A stretch of 62,017 bases of DNA from Elusimicrobia bacterium GWA2_56_46 (lineage in GTDB: Bacteria; Elusimicrobiota; Elusimicrobia; Elusimicrobiales; UBA9959): positions 1 to 62,017 of the forward strand of contig MGTT01000003.1 of assembly GCA_001799575.1 (NCBI GenBank). Direction: 5' to 3'. Under the pieces are notes generated by a model, which was given only the letters and a program-made list of their open reading frames with translations, made no database searches and was not told where the DNA came from. The translations under genes were made by a program, and so were the position numbers. Positions 33,635-42,370 of the stretch are shown here, one piece after another. Position 1 is the first letter of the stretch; the number at the start of each line of letters is the position of its first letter.

Positions 33635-35473
33635 TTAACTGAGTTTCGCGTATTTTTCCGCCGCAACACCCTCGCTGGAAAGGCCCAGCTTTTCCAGCAG
33701 GCTCCTGGTCGGGATACCCCGTTTGTCATAGCCGCGCTGGTCGTAATAATGCTGCAGGAGCCCATCGTATTTATCGATCTCCAGATGCTTGCCGGCAATG
33801 GGCCCTTCGGTGTCGGCGTTGGCGGGATCGAACCAGACGGCCGGCGGATAATCGCCTTTGCGCGTGGCTTGCGGGAACTCCCGGAGATAATGGAGCTTGA
33901 TCAGGGCATAGATCCGGTCGGCCGTTTTCCACATATCGTCCAGCGTCCAGTTCAGGCCGGTGACGGCGTTGAAATACTTCGGATAGTTGTCCAGCGACCA
34001 GCCCAGCTCGATCCACGGGAACCGGCAGGCGACCATGAACTCGAACATACCGCCCCGGATGCGCTGGAGTTCTATGACCTTCGCGGCTTTTTCCGGGCCG
34101 TAGGATTCCCTGGTCGTATTCTTAAGTTCGAAGGTTATGATCCAGGCTTCCCTATGGTGCGCCCCGATGGGCGCGACGCCGAACGACAGCGCCTGGCCGG
34201 GGATGAACTTGCAGTTATAGGCCGCCACGTCGAGGCCTTTGACCTGCATGGCGTAGGCTTCGGAGTTATGGCCGAATTCCCGCGCCATGCGCAGGGAGCC
34301 GTCCGCAAGCAGGTTTCCCACCTTGCCCTCGCGGCGCGCGGCCAGCCCCAGCAATTCCTTGGCGCGCTCGGCGTCGCCGAACTTAAAGTTCCCGTCGGCC
34401 GCGCCGTGATCTATGGCGTCGGCGTAAAAACTCAGGGCGCAGCCGGCCGACATCGTATCTATGCCGTATTCGTCGCAGAGATAGTTCAGCGACCCGACCT
34501 GGTCGAGGTCGAAGATCTCCAGGTTCGAACCGAGCAGGGCCACGTTCTCGTAATCAAGTTCGGACTCGCGGCCCTCTTTGTCGTGAATGGTGATCCCGCA
34601 GCGCATGGTGCAGTTCGGACAGCCGTACGTGGCCACCCGGGCGTCGTTAAGACGTTCGCCGTCTATCTTCCAGGCGTCGGCGTGGCTGGTCTTGCGGAAG
34701 TTGCGGACCGGAAGCCCGGCCACTTCATTGCACCAGGCCAGGACGCCGTTGGTGCTCTGTACGGACCAGCCCGACTTCTTGTCCAGCTCGTGCACCGTCT
34801 TCAGATCTCCCGTGCCCAGCGCTTTCATCGCTTCCGGATCTGCCTGCGGGATCGGCCGCGTACCCTTGACCACGATGGCTTTCAGAAGTTTTGAACCCAT
34901 CACCGCGCCCATACCCGGCCGGCCGCCCGCCCGTCCTTCCAGACTGCGGACGACAGCGTAGCGAACCATGTTCTCTCCGCCCTGGCCGATGTTCAGGACG
35001 CCTACGCCCTTGCCGTACTTCGCGTAGATCCAGTCGTTGGCGGCGTACGTTCCCTTGCCCCAGATCTCTCCGGCGGGCAGGAACTCCACCTTATCGTCTT
35101 CGATATAAAGCATCGTAGGCCGCGCCGCTTTCCCCTCCACGATAAGAGCGTCGTAGCCCGCTTTGCGCAATTGTTCGGAGACGCGCGTGCCCAGGTTGCC
35201 GTCTCCGTAGAAACCGGTCATCGGCGATTTGGCCGCGACGACCGCTTTCCCGGTGTTGGGGGCCGGGATCCCGGCTATCGGCCCGAGAGCGACCACCAGT
35301 TTGTTCTCCGGGCCGAGCGGATCTATGCCCGGCTTGAGTTCGTCGTACAGAAATTTAACGGCGAAGCCGCGCCCGCCGACCCACTTTTTAGCGAACTCCT
35401 CGGTAAAAGTCTCTTTTTTATAAGTACTGTTCGTAAGGTTAACCCTAAGAATATTTCCAGTCCAGCCTTTCAT
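33635..35473 (-). CDS. Tungsten-type aldehyde:ferredoxin oxidoreductase
   Basis: AOR oxidises aldehydes to carboxylic acids and reduces ferredoxin, using a tungstopterin. The 612-residue protein has family length. The [4Fe-4S] ligands are Cys285, Cys288 and Cys292 (CPNCTMRC) and Cys483 (ACRFPW). RAGGRPGMGAVMGSK (181-195) marks the pterin-binding region. AAAGGAGATC precedes the start. It lies directly downstream of saccharopine dehydrogenase, whose product is alpha-aminoadipate semialdehyde, a plausible substrate. General detoxification of amino-acid-derived aldehydes is the more conservative reading. The 61 bp upstream contain a perfect palindrome. Confidence 0.94.
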   Translation of the reverse strand: MKGWTGNILRVNLTNSTYKKETFTEEFAKKWVGGRGFAVKFLYDELKPGIDPLGPENKLVVALGPIAGIPAPNTGKAVVAAKSPMTGFYGDGNLGTRVSEQLRKAGYDALIVEGKAARPTMLYIEDDKVEFLPAGEIWGKGTYAANDWIYAKYGKGVGVLNIGQGGENMVRYAVVRSLEGRAGGRPGMGAVMGSKLLKAIVVKGTRPIPQADPEAMKALGTGDLKTVHELDKKSGWSVQSTNGVLAWCNEVAGLPVRNFRKTSHADAWKIDGERLNDARVATYGCPNCTMRCGITIHDKEGRESELDYENVALLGSNLEIFDLDQVGSLNYLCDEYGIDTMSAGCALSFYADAIDHGAADGNFKFGDAERAKELLGLAARREGKVGNLLADGSLRMAREFGHNSEAYAMQVKGLDVAAYNCKFIPGQALSFGVAPIGAHHREAWIITFELKNTTRESYGPEKAAKVIELQRIRGGMFEFMVACRFPWIELGWSLDNYPKYFNAVTGLNWTLDDMWKTADRIYALIKLHYLREFPQATRKGDYPPAVWFDPANADTEGPIAGKHLEIDKYDGLLQHYYDQRGYDKRGIPTRSLLEKLGLSSEGVAAEKYAKLS

Positions 35474-35494
35474 ATGATCTCCTTTACGCCTTTA

Positions 35495-35549
35495 GGGGAC
35501 GTTGCTTAAACGCTTAAATTAAACATTTAAGCGTTTAAGCAACGTCCCC
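35495..35549. repeat. Perfect 25-bp palindrome, GGGGACGTTGCTTAAACG family
   Basis: Arms 35495-35519 and 35525-35549 are perfect inverted copies around a 5-nt loop. The right arm encodes the last four residues (GDVA) and the TAA stop of the saccharopine dehydrogenase gene on the minus strand. Half-copies of the same arm occur at 60223-60246 and 60453-60477. The hairpin lies between the dehydrogenase and AOR genes and could attenuate or protect the transcript. Confidence 0.9.
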
Positions 35550-36866
35550 CTCTTTAAAGTGTATGCCGTTTTCCATTTCTTCCAGTTCTTTCAGCACGGG
35601 CTCGTAGATATCGGGGGTTACGGGGATGCGCACGCCCGCGCCGGAGATTTTGCCCTCCAGGATCAGTCTGGCCGCTATGGCCGCCGGCAGGCTTACCGTG
35701 CGCGCCATCGAACTGTCGCCGTGGGGAATGCCGAAATCGAGGAGCGTGGAGGTCAGTTTGCGGCTCACGGGGCCGCGGCCGGAGGGATATTCGGCGATGA
35801 ACTCGTGATGCATGACGAGCATATCCCGTTCCCCCTCAGCGTACGACATCTTCTGCACCATGCGCGCCGTCATGACGTCCAGCGGAGACCCTTTCTCAAG
35901 CGGCAGGGGTTCATCGGTGAAAAGTCCCAGCCATTCCAGCCATTTAACCGGGTCGGAATCGGCCGCAACGCCCAGCCTGGCCGCCAGATCCCGGCTGACA
36001 GTTTCCGGCTTCGCGCCGGCGACGACGGAGGCGGTGAAAGCCCTGAAAGTCATGCCTCTCAGATCTTTTTCCCGCTCGTCGAGCAGGCCGGAGTTGACGA
36101 TTTTGCCCATCGCGGCGCACCAGCCTTTGTTGCGCAGGGTGGCGCGGAACACCGTGGCGGCTCCCTCAAGCCCGTACAGGCCGATATAGCCCATGGAATC
36201 CCTGTTGGGATAAGCTTCAAGTTCGCCTAGTCCCGGCACGTCGAGGAGGCGCATATCGGAGAAAAGTTCGGGGCCGGGGATCTCCACCCGCGCGCCGTCT
36301 TTCAGGTAGCGGGCGGAATTTTTTCCGGCTGTCAGCACTCCCCGCGGGCTCCAGGAAAATTTATAGCCCCAGGGATTGGTGTTGGCTTCGGGCGCCGGCA
36401 GGCCGCCGCAGTACGATTTGAAACTTGCGATCCTGCCGCCTTCTTTTTTGACCCGGTCTATGATCTTCATGGCGGACATATGGTCGATGCCCGGATCCAC
36501 GCCGATCTCGTTCAGGATAAGCACACCCGCTTCTTTTGCCCTGGCGTCCAGCGCCCGCATGGCGGGGCTCACGTAGGAAGCCGTTATCATCGGTTTTTTC
36601 TGCGCCAGACATTCCTCCGCGACCAGAATATGGTACGCGGCGGGCAGGAGGCTTACCGCGAGATCAGCGCCGCCCACCATTTCCCTTAAGCCCTTTTTAT
36701 CGTCGGTCGTCCACGCCCTGGCCCGGCCGTTGGCGTGTCCGTCCAGCAGAGCGGCCGCCTTGCTTTCCGCCTGATCCGCCACCGTTACCGAAAAGCCTTT
36801 CTTCAGCAGATAGGCCGCGAGAGGGCGCGCCACCAGGCCGGCGCCGAGCAGCAGGACTTTTTTCAT
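35535..36866 (-). CDS. Saccharopine dehydrogenase (glutamate-forming)
   Basis: This enzyme converts saccharopine to alpha-aminoadipate semialdehyde and glutamate. The 443-residue protein has an N-terminal Rossmann motif GAGLVARPLA (8-17). Family stretches are visible in EIGVDPGIDHMSAMKIID and in the YCGGLPAPEANTNPWGYKFSWSPRG block characteristic of the SDH half of eukaryotic LKR/SDH. Its start overlaps the reductase stop by four bases (ATGA), so the two halves are separate but co-translated proteins. The terminal GDVA residues and stop derive from a palindromic repeat. Confidence 0.9.
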   Translation of the reverse strand: MKKVLLLGAGLVARPLAAYLLKKGFSVTVADQAESKAAALLDGHANGRARAWTTDDKKGLREMVGGADLAVSLLPAAYHILVAEECLAQKKPMITASYVSPAMRALDARAKEAGVLILNEIGVDPGIDHMSAMKIIDRVKKEGGRIASFKSYCGGLPAPEANTNPWGYKFSWSPRGVLTAGKNSARYLKDGARVEIPGPELFSDMRLLDVPGLGELEAYPNRDSMGYIGLYGLEGAATVFRATLRNKGWCAAMGKIVNSGLLDEREKDLRGMTFRAFTASVVAGAKPETVSRDLAARLGVAADSDPVKWLEWLGLFTDEPLPLEKGSPLDVMTARMVQKMSYAEGERDMLVMHHEFIAEYPSGRGPVSRKLTSTLLDFGIPHGDSSMARTVSLPAAIAARLILEGKISGAGVRIPVTPDIYEPVLKELEEMENGIHFKEGDVA

Positions 36867-38197
36867 TCTTTTCCCCCCAGGAATTTTTCCAGGTAGTGAA
36901 AATCGGGCGTGAGTTTACCCTGATAGACGATCATGGCTTTTTTGACCGGGCCGGAAAGGCGGCAATCTTCGAATTTTACCGACATATCGGCTTTCGCTAT
37001 TTCCGGCACGAAAGGCAGGAGGGCCGCGCTGAAGTCCCTGGAGGACTCTCTCGGCAGTTCCGCCGGAAGATTATCGACCGCGAGAACCACAGGGCCGGTT
37101 CCCCGCCAGCCGTCCTCCGCCGTATCTTTCAGCGGGTCGTATACGAAAACGGGGTTTCCGGGATCCATGGATTTGACATTGCATTCTATGGACCCGTTCG
37201 TGTCGCAGGTTATATCGCCGATAACTTTCAGACGAGGGCGGGAATCCCCGCCGTAAAGTTTTTTCAGATAATCCTTGGTGACAAGCCTCGGGTACCTGGG
37301 CTCCCAGTAAATGCAGTTGACCAGCACCGTCAGATAAGGGAGGTACTGTTCGAACCGGGAACGGTACCTCTCGGGGCGGCGGTAATAATCCCTGAGCTCG
37401 AAAGGCTGTCCGGGGGAAACCGGTTCCGCCAGATGCTCTTCACGGAAGACGACCTTGAAGATGCGGTCGTTTATTTTGGCTTTGTCCGGATTCTTAAAGA
37501 GAGGTTCGAGCTCTTCCGGTTTTATCTCTTCCACCGGAAGCTGACGGAGGATGGTTTGCGCGCCCTGCGACACGTGTCCGTATCCGGTGAAACCGATCAC
37601 CAGGGGCGTAAGCGCGCCGTTCAGGGCGCCGGCCGCGATCTTCTTTCCCGCTTCCGCCACCGCCGCTTCGGCATCCGCGAGATCCCGGTACTCCAGGGCG
37701 CGTTTTATCGCTCCGAACGGATTGGACACCCCTTCCCAATCAAGCCTCTGTCCCAGCGCCCAGAGGGAGTCGGTCATACCGGCGAGGCCGGCGTGCTTAC
37801 CGAAGAAAACAAGCCGTTTGCCGTTATCGTCCACCATCTTCTCGTAGTCTATCAACTGACACCCCAGTTCCATGAGCCTGCGGAGCAGGGGCATGTTGTG
37901 GGCCTGGCCTTTTATCGTGTGAGAAAAGAAAATATAGGTTTTTCCCTTTTCCAGAAGCCGGGCGGGGATCTCCTTGACCGCGAAGACGGTGGGGCAGGAA
38001 GAGAGATCGTCCACGATCCGCGCGCCGGCGCGGAGGTATTCATCTTCCTTAATCGCCCGGAGGTCGGATTTCTGAACCAGGACCGGAATGCCGTGTTCTT
38101 TTATAAGGCGCGCCGCGTGTTCGGGGATAACAGGAACCCTCCGTTCCCACGGGTTCTTGTCCTCGCGCCTGAGTCCAATGGCGAATTTTTCGTTCAT
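36863..38197 (-). CDS. Lysine-ketoglutarate reductase (saccharopine-forming)
   Basis: LKR condenses L-lysine with 2-oxoglutarate to saccharopine, the entry step of lysine breakdown by the saccharopine route. The 444-residue protein starts with the AlaDh/PNT-like N-domain: IGLRREDKNPWERRVP, then AVKEIP, then FFSHTIKGQ. It continues with FTGYGHVSQGAQTIL and the GDITCDTNGSIECN block, all typical of the LKR half of plant and animal LKR/SDH. It precedes saccharopine dehydrogenase with a four-base overlap and follows the LeuD-type gene after eight bases. A biosynthetic role in reverse (saccharopine to lysine) is possible chemically, but this LKR type is known mainly from catabolism. Confidence 0.9.
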   Translation of the reverse strand: MNEKFAIGLRREDKNPWERRVPVIPEHAARLIKEHGIPVLVQKSDLRAIKEDEYLRAGARIVDDLSSCPTVFAVKEIPARLLEKGKTYIFFSHTIKGQAHNMPLLRRLMELGCQLIDYEKMVDDNGKRLVFFGKHAGLAGMTDSLWALGQRLDWEGVSNPFGAIKRALEYRDLADAEAAVAEAGKKIAAGALNGALTPLVIGFTGYGHVSQGAQTILRQLPVEEIKPEELEPLFKNPDKAKINDRIFKVVFREEHLAEPVSPGQPFELRDYYRRPERYRSRFEQYLPYLTVLVNCIYWEPRYPRLVTKDYLKKLYGGDSRPRLKVIGDITCDTNGSIECNVKSMDPGNPVFVYDPLKDTAEDGWRGTGPVVLAVDNLPAELPRESSRDFSAALLPFVPEIAKADMSVKFEDCRLSGPVKKAMIVYQGKLTPDFHYLEKFLGGKE

Positions 38198-38205
38198 AAC
38201 GGATT

Positions 38206-38703
38206 TTAAGGGCGCGTCGTCAGCAGGCGGCGCGTGTACGGGATCAGTCCGCCGGCGTCTATAATGGCCTGGCGCGCTTTGGGAAGCGGCTCTACGGCAA
38301 AAGCTTTGCCCGAAGTTCGGTTGACGATCTTGCCGCCGGACATCTCAAGTTCGTCCCCCTCCGCTGCTTCCAGCTCCGGGCAGATCACTATGTCCAGGCC
38401 CAGGTTGATCGCGCTCTGGAGAAAGATGCGGGCGATGTTCTTTGCCGCCACGGTGAGGTTGTGCCCTTTTATGCAGGAAACCGCCTGCTCCCGCGAGGAG
38501 CCGCAGCCGAAGTTCTTGCCGGCCGCTATAATGCCTCCGGCGGGAACCTTGCCCGCTTTGAGTTTCCCGTTAAACTCCGCGTTATCGGCGAAAGCGAACT
38601 GCGGGGTTTCCGTGGGCAGCACCGTGGCCATGAACCGGCCCGGATAAACTATGTCGGTGGAGATGTCGTCGCCGAGTTTTAAAACCACTTTTCCGTTCTT
38701 CAT
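38206..38703 (-). CDS. LeuD/HacB-type hydro-lyase small subunit
   Basis: The 165-residue small subunit belongs to an aconitase-superfamily heterodimer. GDDISTDIVYPGR near the start and KNFGCGSSREQA at 63-74 are family signatures. It starts on the last base of the LeuC-type stop (TAATG), a normal pairing. The substrate loop after GR reads FMATV (24-28). I cannot assign it to isopropylmalate, homocitrate or citrate from that. The position directly before LKR and SDH favours homocitrate/homoisocitrate. An in-frame extension upstream to 38901 lies inside the large-subunit gene and is rejected. Confidence 0.9.
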   Translation of the reverse strand: MKNGKVVLKLGDDISTDIVYPGRFMATVLPTETPQFAFADNAEFNGKLKAGKVPAGGIIAAGKNFGCGSSREQAVSCIKGHNLTVAAKNIARIFLQSAINLGLDIVICPELEAAEGDELEMSGGKIVNRTSGKAFAVEPLPKARQAIIDAGGLIPYTRRLLTTRP

Positions 38704-39992
38704 TATTTTAGCCCCCTGGGATCCGTTATAGTGCCGGTAATAGCGCTCGCCGCCGCCACCGCCGGGGAGCACAGGTAGACCTCCGCTTTCGGATTTCCCA
38801 TCCGCCCTTTGAAATTGCGGTTGGTGGTCGCCAGCGCGATCTCTCCGTCGCCCAGCGCGCCCTGGTGGATACCGAGGCAAGGTCCGCAGCCGGGGTTGCA
38901 CACCACCGCGCCGGCCTGCGTGAGATCCTGGATGAAGCCGAGCGACATCGCTTTCTGATAGATGCGCCAGGACGCCGGGAACACCAGCATCCGGGTGCTG
39001 TCGGCCACGCGGCGTCCTTTCAGGATCTTCGCCGCTATCTCCAGGTCGTCCAGCCGGCCGTTGGTGCAGGAGCCGATGACGATCTGCTGCACTTTTTTGC
39101 CCGCTAGTTCGTTTATCAGCTTTACGTTGTCCACCGTGTGCGGACAGGCTATCTGGGGTCCGAGGGCGGAGGCGTCTATCTCCACCACGCGCTCGTAGAC
39201 GGCGTCGGGATCGGGCCCGAAAAGCTCCAGCGGTTCCTTTACGCCCGCTTCTTCGCGGAGGTAGCGCTGCGTTTCCTCGTCGGGAGGGACTATGCCGGCC
39301 GTGGCGCCCGCCTCTACGCTCATATTGCAGAGCACCAGCCGCCCGGAGGTCGGCATATTGCGGATGGCCTCTCCGTGAAATTCTATCGCCTTGTAATTGG
39401 CTCCTTCCGCGCTGATCTTCCCGATCAGGTGGAGGATAAGATCCTTGGGGTATACGTGCTCCGGGAATTTGCCGCTCACCACCACTTTGATGGTGCCGGG
39501 GACTTCCACGTTCAGGATCCTGCCCAGCGCCCAGACCGAGGCCATTTCGGTGGCGCCGATGCCGAACGCGAAAGCGCCCAGCGCGCCGTGCGTGGTGGTA
39601 TGGCTGTCGGTGCCCACTACCACGGCGCCCGGCCGCACATAGCCGTTCTCGGCCAGGATCTGGTGGCAGATGCCTCCCACGTCGCCGCGGATGTCGTGGA
39701 ATTTGCCGATGCCCTGCTTCGCCACGAACTCCCTGATCTTTTTCTGGTTGGTCGCGGTCTTCGAGGACTCGGCCGGCACGCGGTGGTCAAAGATGATCGC
39801 GATGCGGTCAGCGTTCCAGACTTTCGCTTCGCGGCCCGTGCCCTGGAAGATCTCGTCGAATTGGTTTATCACCAGCGCGCCGTTCTCATGCGACATCGCC
39901 AGGTGGACCTGCGGCTCCAGCACTTCGCCCACAGCCGCGTGCGCTTTGCCGGCCGCTTTCGCCAGTAATTTCTGCGCGTACGTCATTCCCAT
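38703..39992 (-). CDS. LeuC/HacA-type hydro-lyase large subunit
   Basis: The 429-residue iron-sulfur subunit belongs to an isopropylmalate dehydratase or homoaconitase. [4Fe-4S] ligands are Cys309 in IGSCTNGR and Cys369/Cys372 in NPGCGPC. VVGTDSHTTTHGALGAFAFGIGATEMA is the usual active-site stretch. Length fits the 420-residue archaeal-like class rather than the 465-residue E. coli LeuC. I start at ATG 39992 because AGGAGG lies 5-6 bases upstream; the longer frame to 40136 runs through a palindromic repeat. It would interconvert homocitrate and homoisocitrate via homoaconitate if the pathway assignment is right. Leucine synthesis is the conventional alternative. Confidence 0.92.
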   Translation of the reverse strand: MGMTYAQKLLAKAAGKAHAAVGEVLEPQVHLAMSHENGALVINQFDEIFQGTGREAKVWNADRIAIIFDHRVPAESSKTATNQKKIREFVAKQGIGKFHDIRGDVGGICHQILAENGYVRPGAVVVGTDSHTTTHGALGAFAFGIGATEMASVWALGRILNVEVPGTIKVVVSGKFPEHVYPKDLILHLIGKISAEGANYKAIEFHGEAIRNMPTSGRLVLCNMSVEAGATAGIVPPDEETQRYLREEAGVKEPLELFGPDPDAVYERVVEIDASALGPQIACPHTVDNVKLINELAGKKVQQIVIGSCTNGRLDDLEIAAKILKGRRVADSTRMLVFPASWRIYQKAMSLGFIQDLTQAGAVVCNPGCGPCLGIHQGALGDGEIALATTNRNFKGRMGNPKAEVYLCSPAVAAASAITGTITDPRGLK

Positions 39993-40032
39993 GATATGCC
40001 TCCTGCGGAAAAATGGCGGCGGGGTACGGGTT

Positions 40033-40131
40033 CGGGGGCCTGTCAGCCATGGGGCCCATCGGGCCGAAAGGGGCCCGGCGACTTCGCGCCGGTTCCCCTT
40101 TCGGCCCGATCCAACCCATGGCTGCCACCCC
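40033..40131. repeat. Large palindrome, GGGCCCATCGGGCC family, copy 1
   Basis: Arms of about 35 bp (40046-40080 and 40087-40122) form a near-perfect hairpin with loop ACTTCG. A related element in inverted orientation lies at 45066-45174. It occupies the 234 bp between the CaiB-type gene and the LeuC-type gene. The rest of that gap shows no gene. The hairpin may lower expression of downstream genes, or the element may be mobile. Confidence 0.85.
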
Positions 40132-40226
40132 TCCAACTATATCCTCCAACTTAGATCCTGCCGCCATTTCTCCTTTATCGTTAAATAACCTTACTTACCT
40201 TTAAAAAGGCAACGTCTACCTTTTTG

Positions 40227-41426
40227 TTAAATGACTTTATTTGCCTTAAGTGACGCTATCTCTTCTTTACCGATACCTAGGCCGGCCAGGACCTCTTCCG
40301 TGTGCGCCGAAAGGCGCGGGGGCGGCGCGTTGAGCTCTCCCGGCGTGTCGGAAAACCGGGCCGCGAGGCCGAACAGTTTGAGCGTGCCGATCCCTTCCGC
40401 CGCCACATCCCTGAGGATCCCGCGATGCCTGACCTGGGGCTGGGAAAGGGCGGCCTCAAGGCTTAAAATGGCCCCGCTGGGCACGTCTTTCGCGTTGAGC
40501 GATTCAACCCACTCCGCCGTGGTCCGCAGCGCCAGTTTCTCCTCCAGCAGCGGGGTCAGCAGTTTGCGGTTTTTCTTACGGGTGTCGCGCTTCTCAAAAC
40601 GCGGATCCTTTTTCAGTTCCGGAACCCCCAGCACGTCGCAGAGGGATTCCCATTGCTCCTGCTTATTGGCGGCGATGTTCAGGTAACCGTCTTTGGCTTT
40701 GAATGTTCCGGACGGAGCGGCCGTGAAATTATCGTTGCCCATAGGCACCGGCTGCTGGCCTGCGATCAGCAGATTGGCGGCCACCCAGCCCATCAGGGGC
40801 ATTATGGAATCTAGCATCGCCACGTCTATAAATTGCCCTTTGCCGCTGCGCTCGCGGTGGTAAAGCGCCGCCATGACGGCGAAAGCGGCGTTAAGCCCGC
40901 CCACCGTGTCGCACACGGGGAAACCCGCCCGCAGGGGATTAAGGCGCTCGTCGCCGTTGATGGCCATAACGCCGCTCAGGCCCTGGATGATCTGGTCGTA
41001 CGCGGGCTTGAACGCGTCCGGGCCGGTCTGTCCGAAGCCGGAGATCGCGCAGTAAACCAGGCGCGGATTGATCCCGGAAAGCGTCTTGTAACCGAGCCCC
41101 AGCCGGTCCATGACGTCCGGCCGGAAATTTTCCACCAGCACATCGGCGGTCTTTACCAGTTTCTTAAAAATTTCTTTCCCCTCAGGTGTCTTGGTGTTGA
41201 GGGTCACGGACTTTTTGTTGGCGTTCTGCGCGAGAAAACTCGTCCCCATAAGCTGGTCGTTAAGAGCCGGCATGGTGCCCAGCTTGCGCGCCAGATCGCC
41301 GTCCCTGGGATTCTCGATCTTGATGACTTCGGCGCCGAGAAGGGCCAGGTGCAGAGTGGCGAACGGCCCCGCCAGCACATTGGTGAGGTCAAGTACGCGC
41401 ACCCCGGAAAGTATCTTTTCGCTCAT
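40227..41426 (-). CDS. CaiB/BaiF family (type III) CoA-transferase
   Basis: Type III CoA-transferases move CoA between carboxylic acids through an aspartyl-CoA intermediate. The 399-residue protein has the N-terminal VLDLTNVLAGPFATLHLALLGAEVIKIENP and the catalytic Asp173 in PVCDTVGGLNAA, aligned with Asp169 of formyl-CoA transferase. ERSGKGQFIDVAMLDS follows. The acid substrate is not readable. It lies 14 bp after an HMG-CoA-lyase-like gene, so together they could activate a 3-hydroxy-3-carboxy acid and cleave it. The ribosome site AGAGGAG comes from a TAGGG-type repeat. Confidence 0.9.
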   Translation of the reverse strand: MSEKILSGVRVLDLTNVLAGPFATLHLALLGAEVIKIENPRDGDLARKLGTMPALNDQLMGTSFLAQNANKKSVTLNTKTPEGKEIFKKLVKTADVLVENFRPDVMDRLGLGYKTLSGINPRLVYCAISGFGQTGPDAFKPAYDQIIQGLSGVMAINGDERLNPLRAGFPVCDTVGGLNAAFAVMAALYHRERSGKGQFIDVAMLDSIMPLMGWVAANLLIAGQQPVPMGNDNFTAAPSGTFKAKDGYLNIAANKQEQWESLCDVLGVPELKKDPRFEKRDTRKKNRKLLTPLLEEKLALRTTAEWVESLNAKDVPSGAILSLEAALSQPQVRHRGILRDVAAEGIGTLKLFGLAARFSDTPGELNAPPPRLSAHTEEVLAGLGIGKEEIASLKANKVI

Positions 41427-41435
41427 AATTCTCCT

Positions 41436-41467
41436 CTACCCTAAACCCTGACCCCTATACCCTTCCC
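41436..41467. repeat. TAGGG-type repeat at the lyase/CoA-transferase junction
   Basis: On the minus strand GGGAAGGGTATAGGGGTCAGGGTTTAGGGTAG encodes the final GKGIGVRV residues and TAG stop of the HMG-CoA-lyase-like gene. It also leads into the ribosome site of the next gene. It is the same family as 20887-20967 and 31563-31580. Confidence 0.65.
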
Positions 41468-42370
41468 AATTTTATACACATAGCCCTGCATATCGCGTCC
41501 AAAATGCTCGGCTACGCCCCTGGCCACATCGATAAGACGACTGAGGTCCACGTCTTTGCGGAGCCCCTCAAGCTGGAGAGCGTGGACGAAGTCTTCGGTG
41601 GCCACGTTCCCCGCGGCGACCTTGGTAAACGGGCAGCCGCCGAGCCCCGCGAAAGAGGTTTCAAAAAAAGTCACTCCGGCGCGCCTGGCCGCGAAAATAT
41701 TGGCCATGCCCAGACCGTAAGTGTTATGGAAATGGCAGGCGCACTCAACTCCGGGATCCAGGCGGAGCACCGCGCCGAAAAGGCGCTCCACCTGCGCTGG
41801 GTGGGCGTGTCCCGCGGTATCGGCAAGGCTGATATTGCGCAGACCCGCTTCAAGATAGGCGCGCGCCATATTCAGGACGCGCTCCTCAGGGATGGGGCCT
41901 TCGAAACCGCAGCCGAACGCGGACTGAACCGAGACCTGCACCTTCTTCCCGGCCGCGATAGCGGCTTTCGCCGCGCCGATAATTCTTTGCGTGGCCTCTT
42001 CCGTCCCCATGCCGGTATTCTTCCGGCTGTGGGTTTCGCTGGCCGAGGCTCCCAGGCAGAACAGCTCCACGCCGCAGGCCAGGCCCCTTTCAAGGCCTTT
42101 TTCGTTGAGCACCAGGCCCGAGAGCACCGGCGCCGGCTTTTTCCCCGCCGTCAGGCGGCGGAACAGCTCGTCGGTATCCGCCATCTGCGGAACTTTCCCG
42201 GGATGGACGAATGAGCCGACCTGGATGATATCCAGCCCCGCTTCCATCAGGCCGCGGAGCCAGGCCTCTTTTTTTTCAAGCGGGACGACGCCGCTTTCCA
42301 TCTGCAGACCGTCCCGCGGACCGACTTCGTGAATGATCATGGCTGCCTGATTTTCCCGCGCCGCGCTCAT
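41441..42370 (-). CDS. HMG-CoA lyase-like acyl-CoA lyase
   Basis: This family splits 3-hydroxy-3-substituted acyl-CoAs into acetyl-CoA and a ketone. The 309-residue protein keeps the whole HMG-CoA lyase set: EVGPRDGLQ with Arg19 and Asp20, the VGSFVHPGKVPQMAD segment, metal ligands His213 and His215 in HFHNTYG, the mobile-loop cysteine Cys246 in GLGGCPF, and Asn255 in GNVATED. Homocitrate synthases lack that cysteine loop, so this is a lyase type. I start at 42370, where ATGA overlaps the IDH-like stop. Substrate could be HMG-CoA (leucine breakdown) or, given the neighbours, homocitryl-CoA. The last eight residues are repeat-encoded. Confidence 0.88.
   Translation of the reverse strand: MSAARENQAAMIIHEVGPRDGLQMESGVVPLEKKEAWLRGLMEAGLDIIQVGSFVHPGKVPQMADTDELFRRLTAGKKPAPVLSGLVLNEKGLERGLACGVELFCLGASASETHSRKNTGMGTEEATQRIIGAAKAAIAAGKKVQVSVQSAFGCGFEGPIPEERVLNMARAYLEAGLRNISLADTAGHAHPAQVERLFGAVLRLDPGVECACHFHNTYGLGMANIFAARRAGVTFFETSFAGLGGCPFTKVAAGNVATEDFVHALQLEGLRKDVDLSRLIDVARGVAEHFGRDMQGYVYKIGKGIGVRV

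Noticed and set aside
39993-40136. 48-residue N-terminal extension of the LeuC-type subunit
   Set aside because: It runs through a palindromic repeat; AGGAGG directly precedes the ATG at 39992 and the family begins there.
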